Source of the DNA: an uncultured Woeseiaceae bacterium
GTDB lineage: Bacteria; Pseudomonadota; Gammaproteobacteria; Steroidobacterales; Woeseiaceae
NCBI GenBank assembly: GCA_947259985.1
Contig: CAMYOJ010000041.1
Location: 1 to 36,723, forward strand
Direction of reading: 5' to 3'
DNA length: 36,723 bases
Below, in pieces: positions 8,843-17,219 of the stretch (position 1 is its first letter; the number at the start of each line of letters is the position of its first letter). A program made the translations under genes and the position numbers. The notes below the pieces were generated by a model. The model was not told the origin of the DNA. It saw nothing but the letters and a program-made list of their open reading frames with translations, and ran no database searches.

Positions 8843-9993
8843 ACACGCCGCCGCTGTCGCTCTACGTGCACTTGCCGTGGTGCGTCAGGAAATGCCCATA
8901 TTGCGATTTCAATTCGCACACGGCCGGCGATGCCGCATCGCGGCAGAGATACCTGGACGCATTGCTGCTCGATCTCCAGCAAGCGGCGAATGAAGCCGGC
9001 GACCGATCGGTCGAGACGGTATTCCTCGGCGGTGGAACGCCGAGCCTGTTCACTCCCCGGGAGATCGCGCGGCTGCTGGATCGAGCAAGCGAACACCTGG
9101 CGCTGGCGGGGGGTGCTGAGATCACGATGGAAGCGAATCCCGGCACGGTCGAGTACGGCGATCCGGCCGGCTACCGGGATGCCGGCGTCAACCGTTTGTC
9201 CATCGGCGCGCAGAGCTTCAGCGACGAGCACTTGCAACGGCTCGGGCGCATCCATACGAGCGCCGATATCCGTCGTGCCGTCGAAGAGTCGCGTGCCGCA
9301 GGGTTCGACAATATCAATATCGACCTGATGCACGGGCTGCCGGGCCAGGACATCGGCGCGGCGCTTGACGACCTGCATTCGGCGATCGAACTCGGGCCGG
9401 CGCACATCTCGTGGTACCAGCTGACGCTCGAACCCAACACAGTATTTTTCGCCCGTCCGCCTGCTGGCATGCCCGACGACGACACGGCGTACGCGATTCA
9501 GGACCAGGGGCAGGCGTTACTGGCTGCGCAGGGATTCGTGCAGTACGAGGTTTCGGCGTACGCAAGCGCGAACAGGACATGCCGCCACAACCTCAATTAC
9601 TGGGAATTCGGCGACTACCTGGCCATCGGGGCTGGTGCGCACGGCAAGATCACGCGCTCCGATGGGGTCTTTCGATACATCAGGCCCGCCAATCCGCTGC
9701 AGTACATGAATACGGTCGAGGCGGGTGAGGCCGGTGGGAAGCTGCAACCCGTCAGCACGGATGATCTCGTGTTCGAGTTCATGTTGAATGCGCTGCGCCT
9801 CGTGAATGGGTTCTCAGAGCAGCTCTTCTCGGAACGTACCGGGCAAAACGGGGCCGAGATCGAGCGCATCATGGGCCCGGCCAAGGAGAAGGGTCTGATT
9901 CGCTGCGACCGTGAGGAGCACTGGCGGCCAACTGCACTGGGGCGGAGGTTCCTCAACGACCTGCAGGCCGGATTCCTGCCCGGTCAACGCTGA
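8839..9993 (+). CDS. hemW: Radical SAM heme chaperone HemW
   Basis: HemW is a radical SAM family protein that binds heme and hands it to target proteins. It was formerly mislabelled as oxygen-independent coproporphyrinogen oxidase. The 384-residue product has the iron-sulfur motif C15-x3-C19-x2-C22 followed by F24. This is the CxxxCxxCxF form of HemW rather than the CxC form of HemN. It also carries the HNLNYWEFGDYLAIGAGAHG segment containing the HNxxYW motif. The GTG at 8839 overlaps the rdgB stop (GTGA). The frame extends upstream to 8734 within rdgB, but the extra residues do not fit the family. It ends the rph-rdgB-hemW operon. Confidence 0.95.
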   Translation: MNTPPLSLYVHLPWCVRKCPYCDFNSHTAGDAASRQRYLDALLLDLQQAANEAGDRSVETVFLGGGTPSLFTPREIARLLDRASEHLALAGGAEITMEANPGTVEYGDPAGYRDAGVNRLSIGAQSFSDEHLQRLGRIHTSADIRRAVEESRAAGFDNINIDLMHGLPGQDIGAALDDLHSAIELGPAHISWYQLTLEPNTVFFARPPAGMPDDDTAYAIQDQGQALLAAQGFVQYEVSAYASANRTCRHNLNYWEFGDYLAIGAGAHGKITRSDGVFRYIRPANPLQYMNTVEAGEAGGKLQPVSTDDLVFEFMLNALRLVNGFSEQLFSERTGQNGAEIERIMGPAKEKGLIRCDREEHWRPTALGRRFLNDLQAGFLPGQR

Positions 9994-10072
9994 AGCCCCG
10001 ACCGTTTTGCGCGAATTCAGGGCTTCGCGCGCCATTTCTCGGGCCCTGCTGTCAGCTTTTGACTCTGTCCAT

Positions 10073-10081
10073 TTATGCACA
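10073..10081 (+). promoter_or_regulatory. DnaA box (single)
   Basis: TTATGCACA matches the DnaA consensus TTATNCACA at every fixed position. It lies about 190 bases from the palindromic pair, on the other side of the AT-rich block. Binding is inferred only from the sequence. Confidence 0.5.
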
Positions 10082-10164
10082 AGGAGTCGCGGCCGCCTAT
10101 ATTTCTAGCGTAAGAGCGCGCATGTTTCATCATAAGTGTTGTAAAGCGCCCATAAGTTATTGTT

Positions 10165-10170
10165 TATAAT
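10165..10170 (+). promoter_or_regulatory. Candidate -10 element upstream of rpmE
   Basis: A perfect TATAAT lies inside the AT-rich block. The nearest -35-like sequence (TTGTAA at 10139-10144) is 20 bases away, which is too far for a good promoter. If it is used, the rpmE leader would be about 190 bases and the DnaA-box palindrome would lie downstream of the transcription start. Alternatively, the match may be a by-product of the AT-rich composition. Confidence 0.35.
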
Positions 10171-10262
10171 AGAGTTACAAAAATGGTCACAAAATAGTCA
10201 TTTTAATAACGGTGCTTGAAAATCCGCACCTTAGAGCATTCACCCAAATTTCTTCCACAGTC

Positions 10263-10285
10263 TTATCCACAGGTTCTGTGGATAA
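10263..10285. promoter_or_regulatory. Palindrome of two convergent consensus DnaA boxes
   Basis: TTATCCACA at 10263-10271 on the plus strand faces TGTGGATAA at 10277-10285, the same box on the minus strand. Together they make a perfect 10-bp inverted repeat with a 3-base spacer (10273-10275). Both are the high-affinity R1/R4-type sequence. A weaker box-like sequence with two mismatches (10251-10259) lies immediately upstream. The chance of two exact boxes in this arrangement is low. Possible roles are DnaA-controlled transcription of rpmE, DnaA titration or reactivation, or part of a replication origin. Confidence 0.65.
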
Positions 10286-10367
10286 TAATCGGGGGCTTGC
10301 GGGATAGCTCGCTTACCGATATCCTACGCGGCCTTTTTCGCATAGTAGCGTGCTCCGGAGAGCCAAA

Positions 10368-10571
10368 ATGAAAGCCGATATTCACCCCAATTACACCGAC
10401 ATCAAGGTTACCTGTAGTTGCGGCAACGAATTCACGACGCGTTCGACGCTCGGCGAGGATCTCCTTATTGAAGTGTGCTCCTCGTGCCACCCGTTTTACA
10501 CAGGCAAGCAGAAGATCGTCGATACCGGCGGTCGTGTCGACAAGTTCCGTCGCAAGTACGGGATGAGCTGA
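10368..10571 (+). CDS. rpmE: 50S ribosomal protein L31 (zinc-binding form)
   Basis: L31 is a component of the large ribosomal subunit that bridges to the small subunit. The 67-residue product begins [10 protein letters not shown] and has the four zinc ligands C16, C18, C37 and C40 of the C+ form, rather than the zinc-free paralogue YkgM/RpmE2. The [20 protein letters not shown] segment is diagnostic. The ATG at 10368 has a GGAG ribosome site nine bases upstream. The frame could begin six codons earlier, but that lacks a ribosome site. It is probably monocistronic, with gltA following after 113 bases. Confidence 0.97.
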   Translation: MKADIHPNYTDIKVTCSCGNEFTTRSTLGEDLLIEVCSSCHPFYTGKQKIVDTGGRVDKFRRKYGMS

Positions 10572-10640
10572 GGCCAGCCGCTGCCCCGGCAGCACTGATT
10601 CAGATTGCGCCTTTCCACGACTCCCGTACGTGGGACCCTC

Positions 10641-10649
10641 TGCTATGCT
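10641..10649 (+). promoter_or_regulatory. Candidate extended -10 promoter of gltA
   Basis: TGCTATGCT contains an extended -10 (TGn followed by TATGCT) about 36 bases before the gltA start. No good -35 is visible, which is acceptable for an extended -10 promoter. It would give a leader of roughly 30 bases. Confidence 0.35.
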
Positions 10650-10684
10650 CGTTTGGTTTATAAAAGGGAATAATGAGGGGTGCT

Positions 10685-11977
10685 ATGAGTCAGGATACCT
10701 ATCGTCTGATCAACCCGGCCGGCGACGAAATGGAACTGCCCGTTCGCAAGGGCACTGTTGGACCGGACGTCATTGACGTTGCGAAGCTCTATAAAACCAA
10801 GGGCGTTTTCACCTACGACCCGGGCTTCGTTTCAACCGGGAGCTGTGAGTCCGATATCACCTTCATTGACGGTGAAAAGGGCGTCCTCATGTACCGCGGT
10901 TACCCGGTCGAGCAACTCGCCGCGCACTCGAACTTCATTGAAGTCTCATACCTGCTGCTGCACGGTGACTTGCCAACCAGCGCCGAGCTCGAGAGCTTCG
11001 ACGATACGATTCGCACGCACACGATGCTCAATGAAGGCATGCTCAACTTCTTCAAGGGCTTCCGTTACGACGCACACCCGATGGCGATGCTGTCAGCCGT
11101 CGTAGGCTCGATGTCGGCGTACTACCATGATGAGATGGATTCCTCGAATCCCGATCATCGCGACATCTTCGCGCACCGCATCCTGGCCAAGTTACCCACG
11201 ATTGCGGCCGCTGCGCACAAGCTCAATATCGGCCAGCCCTTCATGTATCCGCGCAACGATCTCAGTTATGCGGAGAACCTGCTGCATATGTTGTTCGCGG
11301 TGCCCGCGGAACCCTACGAGATCGATCCGATAGCGGCAGAGGCGCTGGACCTGCTGTTCATCCTGCACGCCGATCATGAGCAGAATTGTTCAACATCGAC
11401 AGTGCGCATGGCCGGCAGTTCCGGAGCTAATCCGTATTCGGCGATCGCGGCCGGTATCTCGGCGCTGTGGGGTCCGGCGCATGGCGGCGCGAATGAGGCG
11501 GTGCTGACGATGCTCAAGGAGATTGGCGACGTCAGCCAGATTGGTAAGTACGTCGAGAAGGCCAAGGACAAGAACGATCCGTTCCGCCTGATGGGTTTTG
11601 GACACCGCGTTTACAAGAACTTCGATCCGCGTGCCACGATCATCCGCGACATGTGCCACAAGGTTCTTGCCAAGCTCGATCGCAAGGATACGCCGTTGTT
11701 CGACCTGGCCCAGGAACTCGAGCAGGTCGCGCTCAAGGACGACTACTTCATCGAAAAGAACCTGTACCCGAACGTCGATTTCTACTCGGGCATCATCTAC
11801 AAGGCGCTCGGCATTCCGACGTCGATGTTCACGGTGATGTTCGCGCTTGGTCGCTCGGTCGGCTGGACGGCGCATTGGCGCGAGATGATTTCAGATCCTG
11901 CAGGCAAGATCGCAAGGCCGCGGCAACTCTATGTTGGAGCGCCGCAACGCGACTACAAGCAGATCGAAGAACGCTAG
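10685..11977 (+). CDS. gltA: Citrate synthase (type II)
   Basis: Citrate synthase condenses oxaloacetate and acetyl-CoA to citrate, the entry step of the TCA cycle in the cytoplasm. The 430-residue product matches the length of the hexameric, NADH-sensitive gammaproteobacterial type (427 in E. coli). The catalytic triad is visible: H266 in [11 protein letters not shown]307 in GFGHRVYK and D365 in [22 protein letters not shown] is also present. The ATG at 10685 is chosen because GAGGGG lies just upstream (10675-10680); the earlier ATG at 10673 would put that ribosome site inside the gene. It converges with the gene of unknown function at 12031, with a perfect palindrome in the gap. Confidence 0.97.
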   Translation: MSQDTYRLINPAGDEMELPVRKGTVGPDVIDVAKLYKTKGVFTYDPGFVSTGSCESDITFIDGEKGVLMYRGYPVEQLAAHSNFIEVSYLLLHGDLPTSAELESFDDTIRTHTMLNEGMLNFFKGFRYDAHPMAMLSAVVGSMSAYYHDEMDSSNPDHRDIFAHRILAKLPTIAAAAHKLNIGQPFMYPRNDLSYAENLLHMLFAVPAEPYEIDPIAAEALDLLFILHADHEQNCSTSTVRMAGSSGANPYSAIAAGISALWGPAHGGANEAVLTMLKEIGDVSQIGKYVEKAKDKNDPFRLMGFGHRVYKNFDPRATIIRDMCHKVLAKLDRKDTPLFDLAQELEQVALKDDYFIEKNLYPNVDFYSGIIYKALGIPTSMFTVMFALGRSVGWTAHWREMISDPAGKIARPRQLYVGAPQRDYKQIEER

Positions 11978-11985
11978 AAGATAAT

Positions 11986-12031
11986 GGGGACATTCTACTT
12001 AATTGCCTTGGCAATTAAGTAGAATGTCCCC
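11986..12031. repeat. Perfect palindrome, copy 1 of the GGGACA hairpin family
   Basis: Arms of 22 bases (11986-12007 and 12010-12031) are perfectly complementary around a 2-base centre. The outer part is GGGGACA/TGTCCCC, the variable inner part is TTCTACT, and the core is TAATTGCCTTGGCAATTA. It fills the space between the convergent genes gltA and the gene ending at 12031. Its last base falls in that gene's stop codon. It could act as a two-way terminator, although there is no T-run. By design it resembles REP-type elements mobilised by RAYT transposases; that link is from general knowledge, and no transposase is present here. Confidence 0.92.
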
Positions 12032-12642
12032 TAAACGTGCTCGAGGAGTTGTTGAACGGCGGCCGAGTCGACACGCCTCATCGGCTTGCCGTCGACCGGG
12101 CTCATCGGCGCCTGGCGAATGCCGTCGACCGGGAACACCGTCGCCTGGATCGCGCTGTGATTGTAGTGAAACTCGAATCCCGCGTAGGTCTCGACCTGGT
12201 TGCGGCGACTTTTCAGGCGACGCTCGTAGGGCCGGAAGTTCAGCCCCATTAGTTCCAGTTCGCCGGCGACCGCTTCGGGACTGTCGGCGAACACGTGCAG
12301 GTTGACGGCCGAATTCTCGTCGGCCGTACCGACCAGGACCGGTCCCACAAGGCGTGGCGTGAAGTCGGCAAGCATCTCCATGACGGACAGTGCCGCTACA
12401 CGCATGAGGCGCAGGTGATCGGCATGGGAGTCGCCGCCAAACAGCTGGTGATGTTCGACAACGGCCGCCTCGATCTCGGCATTGCCGGGCAGTGAACCCC
12501 GGCCAACGACACCAAGACGGTCGGCAGCTTTCTGTTTTGCAACGCGGTAGTCGCGGATCCCATGATCCACCATTATCCGGGCGGCTTCCTGTGCGACGAT
12601 CCGCCGTGAGCGTTCGACGTCGTTATTTCTTTTCCTGGGCAT
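12031..12642 (-). CDS. Conserved protein of unknown function downstream of mrcA
   Basis: I do not recognise a named family. From the ATG at 12642 the product has 203 residues. It starts with a basic MPRKRNNDVERSRR stretch. A probable helical part follows (AQEAARIMVDHG, AKQKAADRLG), then LVGPVLVGTADENSAVNLHVFAD, and it ends with RQAPMSPVDGKPMRR. There is no signal peptide or membrane segment. The middle part (glycine-rich turn, then a beta strand ending in HVFAD) is loosely reminiscent of nucleotidyltransferase-like folds, but this is speculation. The start lies four bases after the mrcA stop with AGGA overlapping the junction, so it is probably translated from the mrcA message. The frame runs upstream into mrcA, but that part is a shadow. 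Confidence 0.75.
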   Translation of the reverse strand: MPRKRNNDVERSRRIVAQEAARIMVDHGIRDYRVAKQKAADRLGVVGRGSLPGNAEIEAAVVEHHQLFGGDSHADHLRLMRVAALSVMEMLADFTPRLVGPVLVGTADENSAVNLHVFADSPEAVAGELELMGLNFRPYERRLKSRRNQVETYAGFEFHYNHSAIQATVFPVDGIRQAPMSPVDGKPMRRVDSAAVQQLLEHV

Positions 12643-12646
12643 GGTC

Positions 12647-15232
12647 CTAGAAGATCGACTCGGGCTCCTCTTCCTCGGCTTCTTCTTCGGGCGGTGCGTC
12701 GATGCCGGAAGGCTCATTGAATATGTCGGGCAGTTCCTCGACATCATCGCACTCGGGCACATGACCTTCACGGAAAACTTCCCACGTCGTGTTGGTCCGT
12801 CCGGCGGGCGCCGGGCATCCCGTTGCGAGATCGATGCGCTGATAGATGATTCCCTCGGGCATCGGCATCTGATTCTCGGGCACGCCCCTGAACGCGATGC
12901 GCGCAAACTCGATCCAGATCGGCAGTGCGGTTCGCGACCCTTCCTCGCGGGGGCCGAGCGGTTGGTCGTCGTCGTAGCCGACCCAGACGATGGCCGCGAG
13001 GTCGCCGTTGAAGCCGCCGAACCACGCATCACGGCGATCATTCGAGGTTCCGGTTTTTCCCGAAAGGTCCCTGCGCCCCAGGCTGTTGGCGCGAACCCCG
13101 GTGCCGCGGCGTATGACGTCGCGCATCATGTCCTGGACGATGAATGCGTTCTGCGGACTGATGACCTGCGGCGCGATGTTGACGTCTTCGAACAGTTCAG
13201 GCGCGACTGAAGCATCGGGACGGTAGACGAGCGCAACGTCGGCCATCTCTTCCAGAGTCATCTGTTCCGTGGAACCGGGCTTTAGCTCGACATCCCCGGT
13301 ATCGATGAAACACTCGTCGCAGACCACCGCGGGCTCCGCACGGTACAGCGTCTCGCCCTCAGGGCCGTAGATCGCATCGATCACGTAGGGCTTCACGGCG
13401 TGGCCACCGTTGGCGAGGGTGGCGTAACCCTGCGCCATATCCAGTGGCGATGCGGCGCCGCCGCCGAGCGCCAGCGATCCGTTGCGGGGCAGCGCTGCGT
13501 CGCCGAAGCCAAACTTCTCGATATGGCGCACGGCGTTGCCGACGCCGGTCTCGAATAGCAGTAAGCGGACCGAGACGAGGTTCATTGATCGATAGAGCGC
13601 CTCGCGCATACGTGTCGGTCCGTAAAAACGACCGCTGTAATTAATGGGCCGCCAGACGGCCTCGAGTTCCGACGAGTTGATGACGACGGGCGCGTCGAGC
13701 ACCACGGTGGCGGCTGTGTTGCCGTGTTCGAGTGCCGCCGAGTAAATGAACGGCTTGAACGAAGAACCGGGTTGGCGGTAGGCCTGGCGCGCGCGGTTGA
13801 ACTTGCTCGTCGTGAAATCGAATCCACCCGTCAGCGCATTGACGGCGCCATCATAGGGATCGATCGAGACCACAGCACTCTGTGCTGCGGGCACCTGGGC
13901 GAGCGCCCAGCTGTCGCTGGCCGTCGGCATGACGTATACCAGGTCACCGACCTTGAGCACCTCGGCGACAGTCTCCGGGGCCTCGCCGGTAGTCTCGCGA
14001 TCGATAAACGGCTTGGCCCAACTGATTCCGCCCCACGGCAGGGTCGCTGTCGCACCGCCGCGAAAGACGATGCTCGCAGAATTGTCATCGGCGAGGGCCG
14101 TGACGAGCGCCACTGACAGGCCGCCCGGTGCGTATTGCTCCAGAAATTCGCGCATCTCGATCGGCCATTCCTCGAACGGCGTTGCCAGTATCTCTTCGTC
14201 GGGTTCGATATTCGTGATCGGCCCGCGATATCCGCGCCGCCGCGTAAACTCGAGGAGTCCATTGCGCAGCGCGTAATTGGCTGCTTTCTGCAAGCGCGAG
14301 TCCAGCGCCGTTACGACCTGGTAGCCGTCCGTGTAAGTACCTTCACCGTAGCGCTTTAGCATCTCACTGCGGACCATTTCGGCAACGTAGGGTGCGCTGA
14401 GCTCGACAGCGGCGCCGTACAGCCTGGACTCCATCGGGTAGGCCATGGCGGCCTCGTAGCTTGCCTTGTCAATGTAGTCCAGGCTTCTCATGCGACCGAG
14501 CACGTAGCCGCGCCGACGCTCTGCGTTGGCCGCGCTGTATACCGGGTTGTAACGGGACGGCGCCGGCAACACGCCAGCCAGCGTTGCCGCTTCCGCCTCG
14601 TTGATGTTTTCGAGGTTCTTGTTGAAATAGACCTGCGCGGCTGCTGCGACGCCGTAAGCACGCTGTCCAAAAAACATCTTGTTCAGAAACAGGGCCATGA
14701 TCTGCTGCTTCGTGAATTCCTGCTCGATCTTGTAGGCGAGGAATGCTTCGCGCAGCTTGCGCGTGAACTTCTGCTCACGCGTCAGGAAGTAGTCGCGCGC
14801 GAGCTGCTGGGTGAGCGTGCTGCCACCGCTCGAAATGTCACCGGTCACCGCGAGCTGCACGAAAGCGCGCAGGATGCCGCGGTAGTCGATACCCGGGTGC
14901 ACGAAAAAGCGCTGATCCTCGGCAGCGACGAACGCATCGACGACATGCTTCGGCAAATCTTCGTAGGTAACGAGAATGCGGCGGCGCTCGCCGATCTCCG
15001 ATATCAGGTAGCCATCGCGACTGAAGATCCTGAGCGGGATCTGCAGCGGGATATCGCGAATCGTTTCGGCGGCTGGCAGGCCGGGCTGCACAAAATAGTA
15101 GGCGCCGATGACGGCCGCCGTGGAGCCGATAGCGGCAGATATTCCCAGTCCCAGCAAGACAATAGCGCTTCTGAGCGCCCTTCTCCTGCGTCTGTGACGT
15201 GGTTTCTTGTTTGATATGGGTTGTTTTTGCAT
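12647..15232 (-). CDS. mrcA: Penicillin-binding protein 1A (bifunctional transglycosylase/transpeptidase)
   Basis: PBP1A polymerises lipid II into glycan strands and cross-links the peptides in the periplasm, anchored in the inner membrane. The 861-residue product has a basic N-terminus, one membrane segment at about 21-48, and a GT51 transglycosylase domain with catalytic E105 in AAEDQRFF and the GGSTLTQQLAR motif. An OB-like insert follows. The transpeptidase domain has S490-x-x-K493, S549-M-N551 and KTGTS at 726-730. The C-terminus is acidic (DAPPEEEAEEEEPESIF). It is divergent from pilM, a conserved gammaproteobacterial arrangement, and is followed by a coupled gene of unknown function. 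Confidence 0.97.
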   Translation of the reverse strand: MQKQPISNKKPRHRRRRRALRSAIVLLGLGISAAIGSTAAVIGAYYFVQPGLPAAETIRDIPLQIPLRIFSRDGYLISEIGERRRILVTYEDLPKHVVDAFVAAEDQRFFVHPGIDYRGILRAFVQLAVTGDISSGGSTLTQQLARDYFLTREQKFTRKLREAFLAYKIEQEFTKQQIMALFLNKMFFGQRAYGVAAAAQVYFNKNLENINEAEAATLAGVLPAPSRYNPVYSAANAERRRGYVLGRMRSLDYIDKASYEAAMAYPMESRLYGAAVELSAPYVAEMVRSEMLKRYGEGTYTDGYQVVTALDSRLQKAANYALRNGLLEFTRRRGYRGPITNIEPDEEILATPFEEWPIEMREFLEQYAPGGLSVALVTALADDNSASIVFRGGATATLPWGGISWAKPFIDRETTGEAPETVAEVLKVGDLVYVMPTASDSWALAQVPAAQSAVVSIDPYDGAVNALTGGFDFTTSKFNRARQAYRQPGSSFKPFIYSAALEHGNTAATVVLDAPVVINSSELEAVWRPINYSGRFYGPTRMREALYRSMNLVSVRLLLFETGVGNAVRHIEKFGFGDAALPRNGSLALGGGAASPLDMAQGYATLANGGHAVKPYVIDAIYGPEGETLYRAEPAVVCDECFIDTGDVELKPGSTEQMTLEEMADVALVYRPDASVAPELFEDVNIAPQVISPQNAFIVQDMMRDVIRRGTGVRANSLGRRDLSGKTGTSNDRRDAWFGGFNGDLAAIVWVGYDDDQPLGPREEGSRTALPIWIEFARIAFRGVPENQMPMPEGIIYQRIDLATGCPAPAGRTNTTWEVFREGHVPECDDVEELPDIFNEPSGIDAPPEEEAEEEEPESIF

Positions 15233-15591
15233 AGTCGCTGGCGATTTTCAGCCGAAAGGCCCGTTTTGTCCGGGCGGTGAGTCACCTTATTACACTGTAC
15301 GGTGATGAAAGTGTGATGCGGAAAATGTGGCTTTCTCGGGGCAAGCTGTCTCGTGCTCGATTGAGGTCGACGATGATAAAGGGGCTTGGCTGAATGCTGC
15401 AATAACGAGTCTCGTCGCGGTGTGCCGACTGGTTCACGGAACGGACCCGCACCGGGGCAGTACGATAGGGATCGTTGGATCGTGAACAAAGTCACGTTTT
15501 ATTTAACATTTTATTGATATATAGTTAAATCGCTTTGCTCAGACCCGACTTACGTTTGACTCGCAACTTACCGACTTAGAAGGAAAAAAAC
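15233..15591. promoter_or_regulatory. Divergent mrcA/pilM intergenic region
   Basis: This 359-base gap must carry promoters for both mrcA (minus) and pilM (plus). The half near pilM is AT-rich (about 15495-15530) and contains a -10-like TATAGT at 15520-15525. The pilM leader ends with an AGAAGG ribosome site close to the GTG start. A CRP-like site is listed separately. In the mrcA half I see a short GC-rich hairpin around 15259-15277 but no convincing promoter. No credible gene lies in the gap. Confidence 0.6.
15481..15496. promoter_or_regulatory. Candidate CRP/Vfr-like operator upstream of pilM
   Basis: CGTGA and TCACG are separated by exactly six bases. This is the architecture of a CRP/Vfr site (TGTGA-N6-TCACA) with one mismatch per half. 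Its centre at 15488.5 lies about 31 bases upstream of the TATAGT -10 element, so near -43 from the expected start. That fits a class II activator position with a poor -35 box. Vfr/CRP control of type IV pili is known in other gammaproteobacteria, but binding here is inferred. Confidence 0.35.
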
Positions 15592-16653
15592 GTGCTTTTT
15601 GGCAACAAATCACAGCCATTGCTGGGCCTCGATATAACGACGTCGTCGGTCAAGCTGATAGAGCTTTCCCAGAGCGGCAAGCGCTATCGCGTCGAGTCCT
15701 ACTCAGCAGAGCCCACGCCCCCCAGCTCGGTTAGCGAAAAAGCTATAGTCGATGCGAAAGCCGTCGGCGAGGCGATTCGTCGCGCCGTCAAGCGCGCCGG
15801 GGCCAAGGCAACCGATGTGGCCGTCGCCATCAGTGGTGATGCGGCCATTACCAAAGTCATTCAGATGCCTTCCAGCCTTTCCGAGAGAGACCTCGAGGGA
15901 CAGGTTGAAATCCAGGCCGACCAGTACATTCCATTCCCGATGGAAGAGGTCAGCTTCGATTACGAGGTCATTGGACCGAACGACAAGGACCCGGAGCTCA
16001 TGGACGTCCTGCTCGTCGCGACTCGTACAGAAAATGTCGAGCAGCGACAGTCGGCGGTGAACGCGGCCGGCCTCGCAACGCAGATCGTCGATGTCGAGGC
16101 GTTTGCGCTCGAGAATGCCTGTCGTCTGCTGAGTCACCAGATTCCCGAAGGTGGCATAGGGCAGTCCGTCGCCGTGGTCGATATTGGCGCCAGCAGCACG
16201 ACCTTCAGTGTGTTGCAGGACCTCAAGGTCATCTATACGCGCGATTTCAACTTCGGTGGCCAACAGCTCACCGAAGAGATCATGCGCACCTACGGGCTGT
16301 CGATGGAAGACGCCGGTCGCGCCAAGAAGCAGGGCGGCCTGCCTTCAAACTACCAGCCTGAAGTCCTGGAACCATTTATCGATGATATGACGCAGCAGGT
16401 GAGTCGCTCACTGCAGTTCTATCTTGCATCCGGTGGTGGCCGCGAACAGCCGGACATGATCCTCGTGTGCGGCGGCTGCGCCAACATTCCTGGAATTTCG
16501 GACGTCATTTCCAGCCGCGTGGGAATTCCGACAGAGGTCGGCGACCCGCTCGGTCAAATGAAGATTTCATCAAAGGCCAAGTCACAGGGTGTAAACAAGG
16601 ATGCTACGGCTCTCCTTACTGCCTGCGGTCTCGCACTCAGGAGTTTTGACTGA
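15592..16653 (+). CDS. pilM: Type IV pilus inner-membrane platform protein PilM
   Basis: PilM is a cytoplasmic actin-like protein that binds ATP and docks onto the N-terminus of PilN to link the pilus motor to the alignment complex. The 353-residue product starts MLFGNKSQPLLGLDITTSSVKL, the phosphate-1 strand of the actin fold. It continues with AVVDIGASSTTFSVL (phosphate 2) and ILVCGGCANIPGI (adenosine). The start is GTG at 15592 behind AGAAGG. It is the first gene of pilMNOPQ, and its stop codon overlaps the pilN start by one base. Confidence 0.96.
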   Translation: MLFGNKSQPLLGLDITTSSVKLIELSQSGKRYRVESYSAEPTPPSSVSEKAIVDAKAVGEAIRRAVKRAGAKATDVAVAISGDAAITKVIQMPSSLSERDLEGQVEIQADQYIPFPMEEVSFDYEVIGPNDKDPELMDVLLVATRTENVEQRQSAVNAAGLATQIVDVEAFALENACRLLSHQIPEGGIGQSVAVVDIGASSTTFSVLQDLKVIYTRDFNFGGQQLTEEIMRTYGLSMEDAGRAKKQGGLPSNYQPEVLEPFIDDMTQQVSRSLQFYLASGGGREQPDMILVCGGCANIPGISDVISSRVGIPTEVGDPLGQMKISSKAKSQGVNKDATALLTACGLALRSFD

Positions 16654-17219
16654 TGCCAAGTATTAATCTACTTCCCTGGCGCGAGGAAGAACGCAAGCAG
16701 CGTCAGCGCGATTTCGGCGTTGCGACGGCAGGTGCCGTTGTTGCGGCGATCGCGTTCGTAGTAGGCACGATCTTCTTTTATTCGCAGATGATTTCGGGAC
16801 AGCAGGATCGTAACAAACGGCTGACCGACGAAATCGTCGAGCTCGAGAAAAGCATAACCGAGATTGACGGCCTCGAGCGCCAGAAGGAACGGCTGCTCGC
16901 GCGCATGGAAATTATCGAGCAGCTGCAGAAGAGCCGACCGGAAATCGTGCACCTCTTCGATGAGATGGTCGAGCAACTGCCCGAAGGTGTTTATCTCAGC
17001 GCCATGAAACAGACGGGTTCCCGCGTTGAAATTCGCGGTGTGGCGCAGTCCAGTACTCGAGTATCAGCGCTGATGCGCCAGATCGACGCTTCTGAATGGC
17101 TCAGCGATCCTGAAGTCGAAAGGGTAGAAACGACGCAGTCCGGCGCATCCCGTCAGGCCGAGTTCATCGTATATCTCAAGCAGCAGCGGTCAGGCGCGGA
17201 AATGGAGGAGGGCGAATGA
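16653..17219 (+). CDS. pilN: Type IV pilus alignment protein PilN
   Basis: PilN is a bitopic inner-membrane protein of the pilus alignment subcomplex that pairs with PilO. The 188-residue product carries the PilM-binding motif INLLPWR at residues 4-10. A single membrane helix at about 21-43 follows, then a coiled coil (about 48-95) and a ferredoxin-like periplasmic domain. The ATG overlaps the pilM stop in TGATG, and the pilN stop overlaps the pilO start in ATGA, so stoichiometric translation is likely. Confidence 0.95.
   Translation: MPSINLLPWREEERKQRQRDFGVATAGAVVAAIAFVVGTIFFYSQMISGQQDRNKRLTDEIVELEKSITEIDGLERQKERLLARMEIIEQLQKSRPEIVHLFDEMVEQLPEGVYLSAMKQTGSRVEIRGVAQSSTRVSALMRQIDASEWLSDPEVERVETTQSGASRQAEFIVYLKQQRSGAEMEEGE

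Larger units (their letters stand above)
9994..10367 (+). other. Non-coding region between hemW and rpmE with DnaA boxes and AT-rich block
   Basis: No convincing gene is present. Just after hemW a hairpin with 7-bp arms (10009-10015 with 10024-10030) lacks a T-run and is a weak terminator candidate. Further on there is a DnaA box, a 60-base block at 10151-10210 with about 78% A+T in a GC-rich neighbourhood, and two convergent DnaA boxes in a palindrome. The last 80 bases form the rpmE leader, with a GGAG ribosome site at 10356-10359. The sub-elements are listed separately. Confidence 0.8.

Noticed and set aside
8839..9993. Annotation as oxygen-independent coproporphyrinogen III oxidase (HemN)
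   Set aside because: The motif is CxxxCxxCxF, with F where HemN has the fourth cysteine, and the HNxxYW motif marks HemW.
9994..10367. Calling this region the chromosomal origin oriC
   Set aside because: Boxes and AT-rich DNA are suggestive, but no replication-initiation genes are adjacent and genome skew cannot be seen here; kept as a hypothesis only.
15004..15495. 163-codon open frame spanning the mrcA start and intergenic region on the minus strand
   Set aside because: It overlaps mrcA in another frame, has no ribosome site or domain, and its composition is that of non-coding DNA.
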